A stretch of 64,000 nucleotides of DNA, from contig NW_006498246.1 in assembly GCF_000471905.2 (NCBI RefSeq), forward strand, positions 1,317,048 through 1,381,047. Reading direction: 5' to 3'. The position numbers were made by a program, and so were the translations under genes. Position 1 is the first letter of the stretch; each line of letters begins with the position of its first letter. Positions 1-10,855 of the stretch are shown here, in pieces. A model generated the notes under the pieces. It was not told the DNA's origin. It saw only the letters and a list, made by a program, of their open reading frames with translations, and made no database searches. This stretch comes from Amborella trichopoda. Lineage: Eukaryota > Streptophyta > Magnoliopsida > Amborellales > Amborellaceae.

Positions 1-63
1 ACTTAACTTACTTATTTGTTACGAAGTAGTAGTTACCGTTTCTTGTAGTAAAATTAATAGTAA

Positions 64-80
64 GTAGTAGTGTAGACACT

Positions 81-127
<47 letters not shown>
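64..127. repeat. Palindrome followed by (AT)n microsatellite
   Basis: A perfect inverted repeat with 10-bp arms (64-73 and 76-85, GTAGTAGTGT / ACACTACTAC) and a 2-base centre is followed at once by about 40 bp of alternating AT. It lies immediately left of the first LTR. Such sequence can extrude a cruciform and changes length easily. No function is evident. Confidence 0.9.
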
Positions 128-128
<1 letters not shown>

Positions 129-129
129 T

Positions 130-496
130 AGTTGGGACTGAATTTTAGGGATACTCATATAGGGGTTAAAAAGGGATTTTTGTTTTATTTAGGGTGGGCT
201 TGATAGATTTCCTAGTCCGTATGATTGCATGATCCTATTCTAGGTAGGATTGTTAGATAAATAGAAAGAGAATAATGGGTGAGGGGTAGAGAAATTTCCT
301 ATACAAGAGGATCTATGAGAGAAAATAGGAAAGTTTGAAAAGGGATATTTTGTAGAGATTTTTTATGAATGAAGAAATAGAGTTTCTACTTTCAATGGCT
401 TGATTTACAACCACATTATTCCTCCATTATTGTTGAAACTTGCTTGTTTAGATCAAAAGAAGACCGGATTTAATTTCTCGGACTCCTTTTGCATCA
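130..496 (+). repeat. 5' LTR of the outer non-autonomous element
   Basis: It matches 3090-3239 joined to 10856-11098, starting near GTTGGGACTG and ending at TTTTGCATCA. The terminal TG is AG here (130-131) but TG in the right copy (3090-3091). It has small indels against the right copy, including about 15 bases missing around 280. The many differences suggest an old insertion. Confidence 0.85.
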
Positions 497-498
497 TT

Positions 499-510
499 TG
501 GCATCAGAGC
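499..510 (+). other. Primer binding site, tRNA-Met type, of the outer element
   Basis: TGGCATCAGAGC differs at one base from the canonical plant initiator-tRNA-Met primer site TGGTATCAGAGC. It lies two bases after the LTR end at 496. It fixes the 5' end and plus orientation of the element. Confidence 0.8.
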
Positions 511-1026
511 ATGGTTCGAAAAGGGTATGCGACTACGATGGAGGGTCGTAATGCCGAGCAAGACCAAATGCACAAGAAAATCGACAACTTGACAGAGATG
601 GTTGAAAAGTAGATGCAAAAAGAAAGATTGCAACAAACACACATCGAACAAGATGAGATCTACGGTATTAGATCCATATTGTGTGAGTTCTAGTGGAGAT
701 CGGCGTAGATTAGAGCGCGAGTCTGAGTGGGAACGGCCTGATGTTATGCTTGATCACACTTATGGGTTCGATGCACGACATCATTGACGAGATCATGAAT
801 GCAGAGAACAGTTGGGCGATTGACAACCCCAAAGCTGATGTCATTGGCATAGGGGGGTAGACCAAAATCAATGTCGAGACGAGCAAAGAAAGAATTTTCC
901 TACATCCAGATCCCCTAGAGCTGGATCATCCCAAGCTAGGATACTGACGCCTCTAACTCTGGAAGTTGTTGTCCCTACAACACAACCTGAACATCACACA
1001 TGTAAACAATCAAAGTATGTGATTTC
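511..1026 (+). other. Leader and degenerate gag-like start of the outer element
   Basis: After the primer site a short open stretch (538-612) encodes a charged, coiled-coil-like run beginning MEGRNAEQDQMHKK. It could be the remnant of a gag N-terminus. Stops then interrupt every frame up to 1026. Nothing else recognisable is present. Confidence 0.35.
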
Positions 1027-1617
1027 TTGAACAAAGAAATCCCTAAATTTTTCATTAGAGAGTTTGATACCTTAGAAGGTACAAAAGGCCCTAAATCTAA
1101 TGAGAAAATAGTAGATGTAATTGTAGATCAATCTGCTAAAAAAAAAGAGATATTTAGGGTTATGCTTAGTACTTTTATTGATGAAAGTCTGGAGGATTCT
1201 AAATCTGATTGTGAAGAAATTCAACATTGTATTGATCAGAAGGAAATGTTGACTTTTAACATTATTTTTGTTAAAGACAATGTTGGATTTTTAAATGATT
1301 CCCTCCTAGTGAACATGGAAGGGCAACCCCTGACTACAATAAAATGGGATTTGGGATTGGATGAGAAAACAAAGATAGTGTTTTATGATCAAACCAAAGT
1401 TTTGATGGTTAGACATGAACCATCTTTGTTGTCAATGAGTGAGGAGATTCCACCTAAATCTTCCAAAGAGGAGGGTGTGGCTCAATTCTCAATCCAACTT
1501 CCTATCACATATAGTGGAGACGATGAAAATTATGGTATGAACATGGAAAGTCGTGGCTGGTTGTCTGTTTCGAAAAAGCCTAATCATGATGTGTGGAATG
1601 GTTGTGATGAATTTTGA
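1027..1617 (+). pseudogene. Unrecognised ORF inside the outer LTR element
   Basis: A 196-codon open frame opening MNKEIPKFFIREFD. It is acidic in the first half (ESLEDSKSDCEE near residue 55) and mixed hydrophobic later. I see no zinc knuckle, DSG protease box, DDE integrase spacing or reverse transcriptase motif, and I do not recognise the family. It is one of three open stretches (1027-1617, 1639-1878, 2138-2737) in different frames that could be the broken remains of one coding region. It may be decayed gag or acquired host sequence. The lack of stops over nearly 600 bases in AT-rich DNA argues that it was coding. Confidence 0.4.
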
Positions 1618-1638
1618 TGGTTCAATCATTTATTGGAA

Positions 1639-1878
1639 CCATTTAGTAATTGGTGTGAAATCTTTGAAGTATGGTTTCAACAATTTCATTTTATGTGGTA
1701 TCTGCTTATTAATGCTGCTGATTTGGGATGTTCAAGAGATGTGGGGATGATAATTCATGGTGGGAGCATGTTGATGTTTGGTCAATGCACTAGAATTAGA
1801 GTTGATGCTACTTACAAGGAAGAGAAGCCCCATCGTCGACTATGGAAATCATGTGATGATGTTTGGTTCATGAAATAA
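1639..1878 (+). pseudogene. Unrecognised coding remnant, Trp/Cys-rich
   Basis: An open stretch of about 80 codons in a different frame from the preceding ORF, with a Trp- and Phe-rich beginning (FSNWCEIFEVWFQQF) and a later Lys/Arg-rich segment. It has no recognised domain. It probably continues the same broken coding region after a frameshift near 1617-1640. Confidence 0.25.
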
Positions 1879-2137
1879 GTTATTAATTTGTTTAAGGTTC
1901 TTATTGAAAGGACAAACCAAGTTATTATACTTGTACAAGAAAAGAAGGGTAATCTCTTTGACAACTTTGTTGCAATTGAACAAATCTTTATCGGGGCCTA
2001 TAGGTGAAGGGACTGGTTTTGCAATCAAAGTCTTGACGTCCATGGGAAATAACATGAAAGGTGCTTTATGTAGAGATTGAGAAAATTATTGCAAGAGACA
2101 ATGATCTTGCTACATAGAGATAACATCTCCATGTGCC

Positions 2138-2737
2138 ATGCATGTTTTGAAAATTTCTCTTGACGCGTTAAAAATTTTCCTTGGGGAAGCTTGTCAGCTT
2201 AGGCACAATCGTATGAGTTTTAAACGTCTACTTTTTGGTTTGAGATATGAATGGGAAGGGTTTATGGGATGTGTGCTTGAAGCCCTTGGTGTTGATCGAC
2301 AAAGTATTTGTACACATGCTAGTTGTATGGTTAGAGAATGCATGGAAGTTATCGATGCTAACTTTCAAGGGGGAAGTACAAAAATTCACACAGTTTTCCC
2401 CTATTATTATTCTCCACAAAACATTGGCCTAATAATTGCTACAACCAAAGATAGTCATGTGATTGTTATGTTATCATTGCAGGGAAAATCTCCTTTAGAA
2501 ATTACACAAGGGAATTCACCCTTTAACAAGCTTTCTGAGACGATTGATGTGATTGTTGACTATATAGGCTATAGCAAAACCATGTCGACTACCTTGAAAG
2601 CTGCATGTCTTGATAGTAATGTTTGCCTCGTGGGAATGGGATACAATGAAATGACGAGGGTCATGTCAGATCGACATCAGGAGTTGCAACCTTTTAAGAA
2701 AATTGATAACATACAACTCAAGGCATGGTTATCATAA
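2138..2737 (+). pseudogene. Outer-element ORF containing a sorbitol dehydrogenase-like segment
   Basis: A 199-codon open frame. Residues 1-135 match nothing I know. Residues about 136-173 (2543-2656) contain YSKTMSTTLKA and VCLVGMGYNEMT, which closely resemble the nucleotide-binding half of plant sorbitol/L-idonate dehydrogenases (FNKTMSTAL...VCLVGMGHNEMT in that family). The zinc ligands and the rest of the enzyme are absent, and the ORF stops soon after. It cannot be an active enzyme. The likely explanation is capture of a host exon by the retroelement. Family resemblance is recognised by eye; capture is inference. Confidence 0.55.
2543..2656 (+). pseudogene. Captured sorbitol dehydrogenase-like exon fragment
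   Basis: These 38 codons align without gaps to the conserved block of plant sorbitol dehydrogenase around its GKVCLVGMG motif. The usual Gly-Gly-Lys before VCLVGMG is replaced by Asp-Ser-Asn, a sign of decay. Similarity ends abruptly on both sides, as expected of a small captured piece. Confidence 0.55.
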
Positions 2738-3089
2738 GCGTTCAAGACAAAGAAGAAGCCTCATAAGAAGACACCCGGTTGGAAGAAAGATATTTCTTTC
2801 ATAAGGAATCAATTGGCCGATACAATTAGTTGAAGATCTTATTCCATGCGCCCATATTTAAATGTGTTTGGATGTTTGTCCTGGAATTGGCTAGGTGGAT
2901 GGAGAATTTTTTTATTATTTAGAGTGTTTAATCCCATGCCTTACAAAGAACATTTGCGTGGGGATGTTGGACTTTACCATCAGCTAAGGGAAGTCGATGA
3001 TGCTGCAACAAAAACTCGAGACGAGTTTTTTTTCCAACCCGGGAGCATGATGCAAATTGCATCCAAGATATTTGTTTTTATTTATTTAT
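2738..3089 (+). other. 3' internal end of the outer element
   Basis: A Lys/Arg-rich remnant (2740-2830) and an open stretch at 2846-3063 ending DAATKTRDEFFFQPGSMMQ lie before the right LTR at 3090. The closing motif loosely recalls the coding 3' end of some plant Gypsy elements. No clear polypurine tract remains. Confidence 0.3.
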
Positions 3090-3239
3090 TGTTGGGACTG
3101 CATTCGAGGGATATTCATATAGGGGTTAAAAAGGTTTTTATTTTATTTAGAATGAGCTTTATAGATTTCCTAGTCCGTATGATTCCATGATCCTATTCTA
3201 GGTAGGATTGTTAGATAAATAGAAAGAGAAAGATGGGAG
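3090..3239 (+). repeat. 3' LTR of outer element, first part
   Basis: Direct repeat of 131-281, starting TGTTGGGACTG. It is interrupted at 3239 by the Copia element and resumes at 10856. The last five bases (GGGAG, 3235-3239) are the left target duplication of the nested Copia. Confidence 0.85.
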
Positions 3240-5015
3240 TGAAAGAAAGACCTATGTGATCTTTTGCTGGAGAAATAAAGTTTTTTTTTTTTTTTTTTTT
3301 AATTAATAATCACCCCTTATAATTTTGACAACAAGATCACTCACAGATGGTCTTATTACAAACAATAGAAATTCCAAAAAAAATAAATCTCAGCTACTTG
3401 ATGTCATTCATACAACCTAATATTGTGCTTGAGAATATATAATAAAAGAACTTAACAAATAAAAGAAAAGATGCCGGAGATTATCTCAACGGGGCTTTTT
3501 ACACACCACACCGAGTCACCACATCCAATGGCGCAGGATCTGTGATCTAGCTTCAACCTCGAACCAGGATAGCTGATTTCGGCCAAACTAGATAATCACC
3601 CCTTAAAAACTGTACTAAAACTTTAACCCCCAAAATTAACTTAGATCTAGAGTACCACCTAAAATTTGAAGAGAGCAAATGAGAGAGAGAAAGATGGAGG
3701 AGAGAGAGTGGGGCGTGACCCTCTTAGAGAGAGCGAAGTTATGGGAGAGAGAGAGGTTGTGTTGAGATTGGGGGGAGAGCACCTCTATTTATAGTGAATA
3801 TTTAGTTTTAGGGTTTCTTAGGGTTTTTCCATAGTTTGCCTCTTTCATGAGATTGAATCTCGACCGTTGATCAAGGTGATTTGTGGGGTGAGAGATCAGG
3901 ATATGTCAAATAATATCAAGTAGATAAATACTACCAAATATAAATTCAAATTGACCATATCTCTTTAAAACAAACTTGCTACAACATAGATAAAGCCATG
4001 GTCAATATATCCCTTCCAAGATTTGACCGCATGCCACGAATCAAACTAACCTTATCTTAAAAGCAAACAAGAGAATCCACAGAGGGTAGGGCGTGCCACC
4101 CTTTTGTGGCACATGTGGGCCCCCACCCACATGCCACATGGTGGACCCATGTGCACTATGGGCCCCACGGAATTTTATAAAAAAAATGTCATTTTTAAAA
4201 TTGAATAAAACAATTTAAAATATATAGTTGAATTTTTTATAACTTTGTAAGAACAATAACTGTATTTTTGTAAGTCCAAAAATAAAATATTGAGAGATTC
4301 GTAAAAATTTAAATAATAAAACTAAAATCATTTCAATAATAACATGAACACAATTAAATTAATATGCTAGGAAAAGGATTCATATGGTTTTAGGAATCCA
4401 ATCTGTAATAACGGGGTACTCCACCTTCAACTGTGGACTACAAACCACACTAGCTTTATCGAACCGACCCAGTATTTTCCATAACCCACAGTCCAAGCAG
4501 GGCCTCATTAGCAAGTCACCAAAGTCAGGTCAATGAATCAATAGGTAGCAATCCCAGTCTGTGGATTACAGGTCCTCCCTTAGAGACGAGTCAAGGTCAC
4601 CACGACCTGATGCGACCACAGCTCTATATCACACCCAAAGGTGGACATTTAGCTTTTTCGAACGATCTATCAGTATGCATGCCGTGTGATGGAATATGGA
4701 TGAGGTTTTGGCCTCCATCTCAGCTGGCCTACCATCACACACAGGGGCCACACAGTCCCTCGGCTCACTCATCTAGGCATAAGCTCCGACCTCATCAAGA
4801 CCTAATCCAAAACCCTCCTCGGTTAATTATTTATGCCCAGGTACCTTGGGTTTTCCAACTGTCTGGCCTAGATCGATAAGCACAGTCCAGTTTAAGCAAA
4901 CGTCATTTGCTTAGTATAGTCCTCGAGGGTCCACACTCCCATTGAGTTTATATTTCACTATAAAAGTATTTCAATACACACTCATAAGGTCTTTAAAGGC
5001 CACATAAATCCAACA
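3240..5015 (-). repeat. 3' LTR of the Copia element (left)
   Basis: It runs from TGAAAGAAAG to CCAACA, keeping TG...CA ends, and aligns with 8892-10855 nearly throughout. It is shorter because about 160 bp corresponding to roughly 9520-9680 are missing at 3899, and about 33 bp corresponding to 10437-10470 are missing near 4625. The polarity of the coding region makes this the 3' LTR. Confidence 0.93.
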
Positions 5016-5027
5016 TCTCTCACTTGG
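5016..5027 (-). other. Polypurine tract of the Copia element
   Basis: On the minus strand the bases next to the 3' LTR read AAGTGAGAGA, the position and composition of a plus-strand DNA primer. Confidence 0.6.
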
Positions 5028-5039
5028 CCTTTGAAGGCC

Positions 5040-6415
5040 TTACATTCTCTCTTCCTCACTTTCTCTCATCCCCATCTCTCTCACATGTCTTACAAAAACA
5101 TTAGGGACAACTCCCTTAGTCAGAGGGTCTGCAATCATCAAATCTGTAGATATGTAGCTGATCTCGATCTCTTTCAATCTCATCTCATTTCTCAGGTGAT
5201 CAAAATAAGGCTTAATATGCTTGGGGTTCTTGTGAAATCGAGACTCCGCAGTGTTGTCGCAGAAAATTCGCACTGCTTCACAACGTACAGGATGAAAATT
5301 AAGTTGATTAAGAAACTTCTTTTTCTACACAGCCTCCTTGGCTGCTAGACAGCATGCCATTCCATGGTGGACAAGGTCAGACTTCCAAGAAACCGCACCC
5401 ACTCCAAACATAAATACATACCCAGATGTAGACTTCGCATCATCTAAATCCGCGAGATAGCTTGCATCTTAATATCACTCTATTGCTATTTTAGTTCCTC
5501 CCTTATATGTGAGCGCATAGTTCATGGTCCCCTTTAAATATCTGAGAATTCTTTTTACAGCTTTCCAATTCTCCTCTCCTAGATTACTTTGGAAACAGCT
5601 TACCAGACTCATGACGAAGGACAAGTCAGGCCTTGTTCCCGTCATGGCATACATAAAGGACTCAACTGCGCGCTCCTGTATGGCACTCTCTCCATGGATC
5701 TTATATCTACGTTTTCGCTAGGACACATCTTATTTCTAAGTTTCATCTTTTTGTCAATTGGGGTGGACATGGGCTTACACATACTCATATCAAACTTTTT
5801 CAGAATCCTCTTACGGTCCGTTGCCTGGGAAAGTTGGATAGTCTTCTCTCTCTTATTTCTTATTTTCTCGATTCCCAACACATATGAAGCCCACGTCACT
5901 CCCACTGACCTTTTGATATATGCAATAATCCTCATTATTTGTGGAGAACCCTACAAGAGCAAGGGTCTCTTGGAATTTTATATACCACTGTCGCGATCTT
6001 GTTTCAGGCCATAAAGGGATTTATTAAGTTTGCATACTAGGTTTTCTTTCCCTTTCTCCTCAAATCCCTCAGGTTGGGTCATGTAAATTTCGTCTTCTAA
6101 ATCCCCATTTAGAAATGTTGTTTTGACATCCATTTGATGAACTTCAAAGTCAAAATGAGCTGTTATAGTTATAAGGATTCAGATGGATGGAAATTTGGCA
6201 ACAGGGGAAAAAGTTTCCTCATAATCTATCCTTTCTTTTTGGGTGAAACCCTTTGCAACCAACCTAGCTTTATATTTTTCTATTTTCCCTTTAGAGTTCA
6301 ACTTTTTCTTGAAAATCCACTTACAACCAATGGCCTTTCATTTTTCAGGTAGGGGTTCTAATTCTCATACATGGTTTTGGTTAATGGAAGCATACTCATC
6401 TTTCATGGCTTCCTC
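5040..6415 (-). pseudogene. Copia reverse transcriptase and RNase H, active-site box deleted
   Basis: Reading leftward, the frames encode [12 protein letters not shown] and [10 protein letters not shown] (about 6190-6300), DVKTTFLNGDLEDEIYMTQP (about 6070-6130), KSLYGLKQ (about 6005-6030), then ASYVLGIE (about 5875-5900), and RNase H with FCDNTAES and IADPLTKG (5060-5270). These are hallmarks of the Copia polymerase. Between the GLKQ and SYVLGIE blocks only about 110 bases remain, too few for the family's usual spacing. The YVDD catalytic box is not present. Frameshifts and stops lie at 5935-6015 and elsewhere. The gene is dead. Confidence 0.92.
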
Positions 6416-7382
6416 CTAGTATTCCCTTTCAGGATAGGTCAAGGTTTCTCGGTGAGTTCTAGGTTTTGAATCTGGATCTTCCCCAACCTTATCAAAATGT
6501 TCTCCAAAGTAGACAAAATGTTCTAGGTAAAGAGGTGGTCTACTGACTCGGTTACTTCGTCTTGATTGAGGAAAAGGTTCATTAGGGAGTTCAAGAACAG
6601 GTTGGGTTGGTTTAGAAGTTTCAGGTTCAGGATCTCGAACTACATCCTTGTTTTTGGCCTCCTCATAAAATTCGGATTGTTTTCTACTCACCCTTGCTTC
6701 AAAGAACTCTTCCTCGAAGAAGTGAGCGTCATGGCTTTCAATAACCGCACCTGTTTCAAGGTTGTAGAATCGATACCCCTTACCATGATCTGGGTAATCA
6801 ATAAAAATGGATTTGACAGTTTTGGATTGCAGTTTGGTTCTATTTTGATGTGGGATAAGGACATGGGCTGAGCAACCCCAAACTTTCAAGTGTTCAAGGG
6901 AGGGAGTACGACCTGTAAAAATTTCGTGAGGAGTAAGTGGGGCAGCTTTTGTGGGAGTCCGGTTAAGGATGTAACATGCCGTTAATACGGCTTCTCCTCA
7001 AAACTCTAATGAGAGATTTGCATGCCCCATCATACTCCTTACCATTTTCACTAAGGTTATATTCCTTCTCTCAGCTACACCATTTTGTTCAAGAGTATAA
7101 GGCATGGTGTACTGAATGATGATCTCAATGCACAATTCTTTGAAAAGGTCAGATGAATATCCCCCCCGCCTAATTGGTTATAAGGATTTTAATTTTCAGG
7201 TTGGTTTGGTTCTGTACTTGGGCCTTATATTCTTTGAATTTTTCTAAGGCTTCTAATTTTGCAAGAATAAGGTACACATGGCCATATCGCGAGTGGTCAT
7301 CTATAAAAGAGATAAAATATCTTTTTCCACTTTTGGTGGTCACATTCATAGGTCCACATATGTCACTATGAATGATTTCCAA
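6416..7382 (-). pseudogene. Copia integrase
   Basis: The open piece at 7170-7382 begins MEIIHSDICGPM and contains FIDDHSRYGHVYL, covering the first catalytic Asp of the DDE core. At about 7040-7090 the frame reads LEQNGVAERRN, which holds the glutamate region. The piece at 6416-6889 (MKVWGCSAHVLIPH onward) is the Copia-specific C-terminal part with YPDHGKGYRFYN. Frame changes separate the pieces, so no full-length integrase can be made. Confidence 0.9.
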
Positions 7383-7404
7383 TACGCTTGTAGCTCTTTT
7401 TGCT

Positions 7405-7935
7405 TTAGTGGTATTTTGTCCTTATTAGTTTTCCTTGCACACAAGACTCGCACACTTTCGATAAATCTCCCTTATAATTTTGAAGAATCCCGTCTTTTTT
7501 TAATCTTTCTATTTGTTTGATATTAATGCGTCCTAACCTCATATGCCATAGGGTAGCATTTAATTCATTAGGGGACGAGACATAAGCAACGGTCTCTTTT
7601 ATTTCAATAGTAAATAACTCGTCTACAAGTCGTCCAGTCATGATATCATCTTTACCTTTCTTGACCATCACTTTCTCTCCAATGAAAGTGACTATAAATC
7701 CAGCCATATACATCTTAGGAACCGAAACCAAGCAATTCCTCATATCAAGAGCATAAAGTGCTTATTTTAGGATCAAAGTGCTCCCACTCTTCAGTTTCAG
7801 CTCAAAATCTCCAACTCTAAGTACATCAGTTTTCTGATTTCCTCCCATATAAATATGCTGCTGTCTTGGCCCCGTGGGAGTGAAAGAATGGTAACCTTCC
7901 TTGGTATTTGTGACATGTATCGTAGCCCTCGAGTC
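7405..7935 (-). pseudogene. Copia protease remnant and GAG-pre-integrase domain
   Basis: Near 7895-7925 the minus strand reads CLDSRATIHVTNT, the aspartic protease box in which the normal D-S/T-G is DSR, with an in-frame stop just before it. The open piece 7405-7743 contains LWHMRLGRINIKQIERL and CESCVQGK, the GAG-pre-integrase domain with its zinc ligands (His in LWHMRLGR, paired Cys). The Gly-to-Arg change alone would inactivate the protease. Confidence 0.88.
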
Positions 7936-8812
7936 AAGACATCAAGAAGCTCCATTGGAGTCAACTATTATGGACTCGAAAACCACCCATGCCAATTCCT
8001 TGTTAGTTCCATTAGATTTGTTGAACCGACAACTATTGGCTATATGGCCCATTTTCTTGCAAATAAAACAAGTTCGAGTCTCTCTTTGCTCCCTTATTTC
8101 CAAAATCCCTTCTTTTGAAATATATTTTCTTCTCAAAAGTATTTATTCCCTTTCCTTTCTTAAATTTAAAAGATGGTTGAGATTTTACCATATGCACAGT
8201 ATCCCTCGGGGTTTGCCTTGAACTCCTCCTTTTTCTTCAGATTTGATGATCGTGATGAGTTCCTCCAATTTTGGTGCCATTCTTCTAGCAGAGATGGAAG
8301 ATATGAAAGTCTCCCATGAATTAAGAAGAGAATTCATTAAATGAATCACTTGCATAGATTTATTGGGCTTCATGCCTATATCTTCCAAATCTCTTACTAG
8401 CGCACGAAACACGTGCACATGATCTGCAAACTTGGTACCTTCTACTATTTTTAAATCATTGTACCTTCTGATAGCCATAATTTGCTTCATGAGAGAGGGT
8501 TCAGCATACTCTCTTTCAAGTTTATCAAAAATCTCACTTGCAGTATAGATTGACTCATACTCAGAAGCATACGAGTCAGTCATGACACATAAAATAATAT
8601 GCTTGCATCTCAAGTTCCTCCTCTTCCAATTGGCGTACTCATCTTTGATTATTTGAGAGGAGTCGTCAGTTGGACGACGAGGTCGGTCCTTAAAGAGTAG
8701 CTCATGCAAGTTTTCTTCATAAAGCACAAATTTGATTTTTCTTTTCCATGAAGCTAATTTGGTCCCATCAAACCTTTCGGTTTTCAGGATCTCAGAGATG
8801 AAGGTACGAGCA
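7936..8812 (-). pseudogene. Copia gag with zinc knuckle
   Basis: The coding stretch starts near 8812 and reads FDGTKLASWKRKIKFVL, then the long open piece 8185-8727 with YANWKRRNLRCKHII, LEREYAEPSLMKQ and LMNSLLNSWETFISSI, typical of the UBN2/Copia gag capsid. A frameshift near 8190 precedes 7942-8136, which holds the knuckle CFICKKMGHIANSC (CX2CX4HX4C, intact). It normally packages the element RNA; here it is broken. Confidence 0.9.
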
Positions 8813-8878
8813 ACTATATATTTCTATTCTCAAGCAAAAATAAGAAAAAAAACTCCTAATGGTAATCAAGTAAAACTA

Positions 8879-8890
8879 GCTCTGATACCA
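8879..8890 (-). other. Primer binding site of the Copia element
   Basis: On the minus strand this reads TGGTATCAGAGC, a perfect complement to the 3' end of initiator tRNA-Met, one base inside the 5' LTR at 8892. Confidence 0.92.
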
Positions 8891-8891
8891 A

Positions 8892-10855
8892 TGAAAGAAA
8901 TACCTATGTGATCTTTTGCCAGGGAAATACAATTTTTTTTTTTTAATTTAATAATAATCACCCCTTATTTTGGCAACAAGATCACTCACAGATGGTCTTA
9001 TTACAAACAATAGAAATTCCAAAAAAAATAAATCTCAACTACTTGATGTCATTCCTACAACCTAATACTGTGCTTGAGAATATAAAATAAAAGAACTTAA
9101 CAATAAAAGAAAAGATGCTGGAGATTACCTCAACCAGGCTTTTTACACCCCACACCGAGTCACCACATCCAATGGCGCGGGATCTATGGTCTAGCTTCAA
9201 TCTCGAACCGGGATAGCTGATTTCGGCAAAACTAGATAATCACCCCTTAAAAGCTCTACTAAAACTTTTAACCCCCAAAATTAACTTAGATCTAGAGAGG
9301 AGAGAGAGTACCACCTAAAATTTGAAAAGAGAGAAAGATGGAGGAGAGAGAGTGGGACGTGCCTCTTTAGGAGAGAGAGAGAGATTGTGTTGAGATTGGG
9401 GGGAGAGCACCCCTATTTATAGTGAATATTTAGGTTTAGGGTTTTTTAGGATTTTCCCATAGTTTGCCTCTTTCATAAGATTGAATTTAGACCGTTGATC
9501 AAGGTGACTTGTGGGGTGAGATATCTGAGCCATCCATTCCATAGATGGGTCATCAACATTATGGAAGGTGCTTGGACCATTATCCCCCTTCCTTAAACTA
9601 CATTCCCATCAATATATTTAAATAAAATAAATATCATGCATTCTATAAAATTGCACGATCCATGTCACATATTCTATAAGGATATGTCAAATAATATCAA
9701 GTAGATAAATACTACCAAATATAAATAAGATAAGATCCATATCAATTCAAATTGACCATATCTCTTTAAAACAAACTTGCTACAACATAGATAAAGCCAT
9801 GGTCAATATATCCCTTCCAAGATTTGACCGCATGCCACAAATCAAACTAACCTTATCTTAAAAGCAAACAAGAGAATCCACAGAGGGTGGGGCGTGCCAC
9901 CCTTTTGTGGCACATGTGGGCCCCCACCCACATGCCACATGGTGGGCCTATGTGTACTATGGGCCCCACGGAATTTTATAAAAAAAATGTCATTTTTAAA
10001 ATTGAATAAAACAATTTAAAATATATAGTTGAATTTTTTATAACTTTGTAAGAACAATAACTGTATTTTTATAAGTCCAAAAATTACAAATAAAATATTG
10101 AGAGATTCATAAAAATTCAAATAATAAAACTAAAATCATTTCAATGATAAAATGAGCACAATTAAATTAATATAATAGGAAAAGGATCCATATGGTTTTA
10201 GGAATCCAATCTGTAATAACGGGGTACTCCACCTTCAACTGTGGACTACAGACCACACTAGCTTTATCGAACCGATCCAGTATTTTTCATAACCCACAGT
10301 CCAAGCAGGGCCTCATTAGCAAGTCACCAAAGTCAGGTCAATGAATCAATAGGTAGCAATCCCAGTCTGTGGATTACAGGTCCTCCCCTAGAGACGAGTC
10401 AAGGTCAACACGACCTGATGCGACCACAGTTCTATGGCGCATAGGGGTATCTCTCGAACATACATACGCTTCACCCAAAGGTGGATATTTGGCTTTCCCG
10501 AACGATCTATCAATACGCATGCCGTATGATGGAACATGGATGAGGTTTTGGCCCCCGTCTCAGCAGGCGTACCATCACACAGAGGGGTCACACAGTCCCT
10601 CGGCTCACTCATCTAGGCATAAGCTCCGACGTCATCAAGACCTAACCCAAAACCCTCCTTGGTTAATTATTTATGCCCAGGTATCTTGGGTTTTTCAACC
10701 GTCTGGCCTAGATTGATAAGCACAGTCCGGTATAAGCAAACATTATTTGTTTAGTATGGTCCTCGAGGGACCACACTCCCATTGAGTTTATGTTTCACTT
10801 TAAAAGTATTTCAATACACACTCATAAAGCCTTTAAAGCTCACATAAACCCAATA
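8892..10855 (-). repeat. 5' LTR of the Copia element (right)
   Basis: A 1964-bp LTR from TGAAAGAAAT to CCCAATA; its final CA has mutated to TA. It is the most complete copy in the nested element and would contain the promoter, on the minus strand. It is also the closest match for the solo LTR at 56518-58448. Confidence 0.93.

Larger units (their letters stand above)
3240..10855 (-). mobile_element. Ty1/Copia LTR retrotransposon, degenerate, nested
   Basis: A complete but inactive Copia element read on the minus strand. The right LTR (8892-10855) is its 5' LTR and the left (3240-5015) its 3' LTR. Going leftward come a perfect initiator-tRNA-Met primer site (8879-8890), gag, zinc knuckle, protease, integrase, Copia-type reverse transcriptase, RNase H and a purine-rich tract (5016-5027). 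The order protease-integrase-reverse transcriptase is diagnostic of Copia. The flanking GGGAG (3235-3239) and TGGAG (10856-10860) are a 5-bp target duplication with one mismatch. The coding region has frameshifts, stops and a deletion of the polymerase active-site box, so it cannot move itself. Confidence 0.95.
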
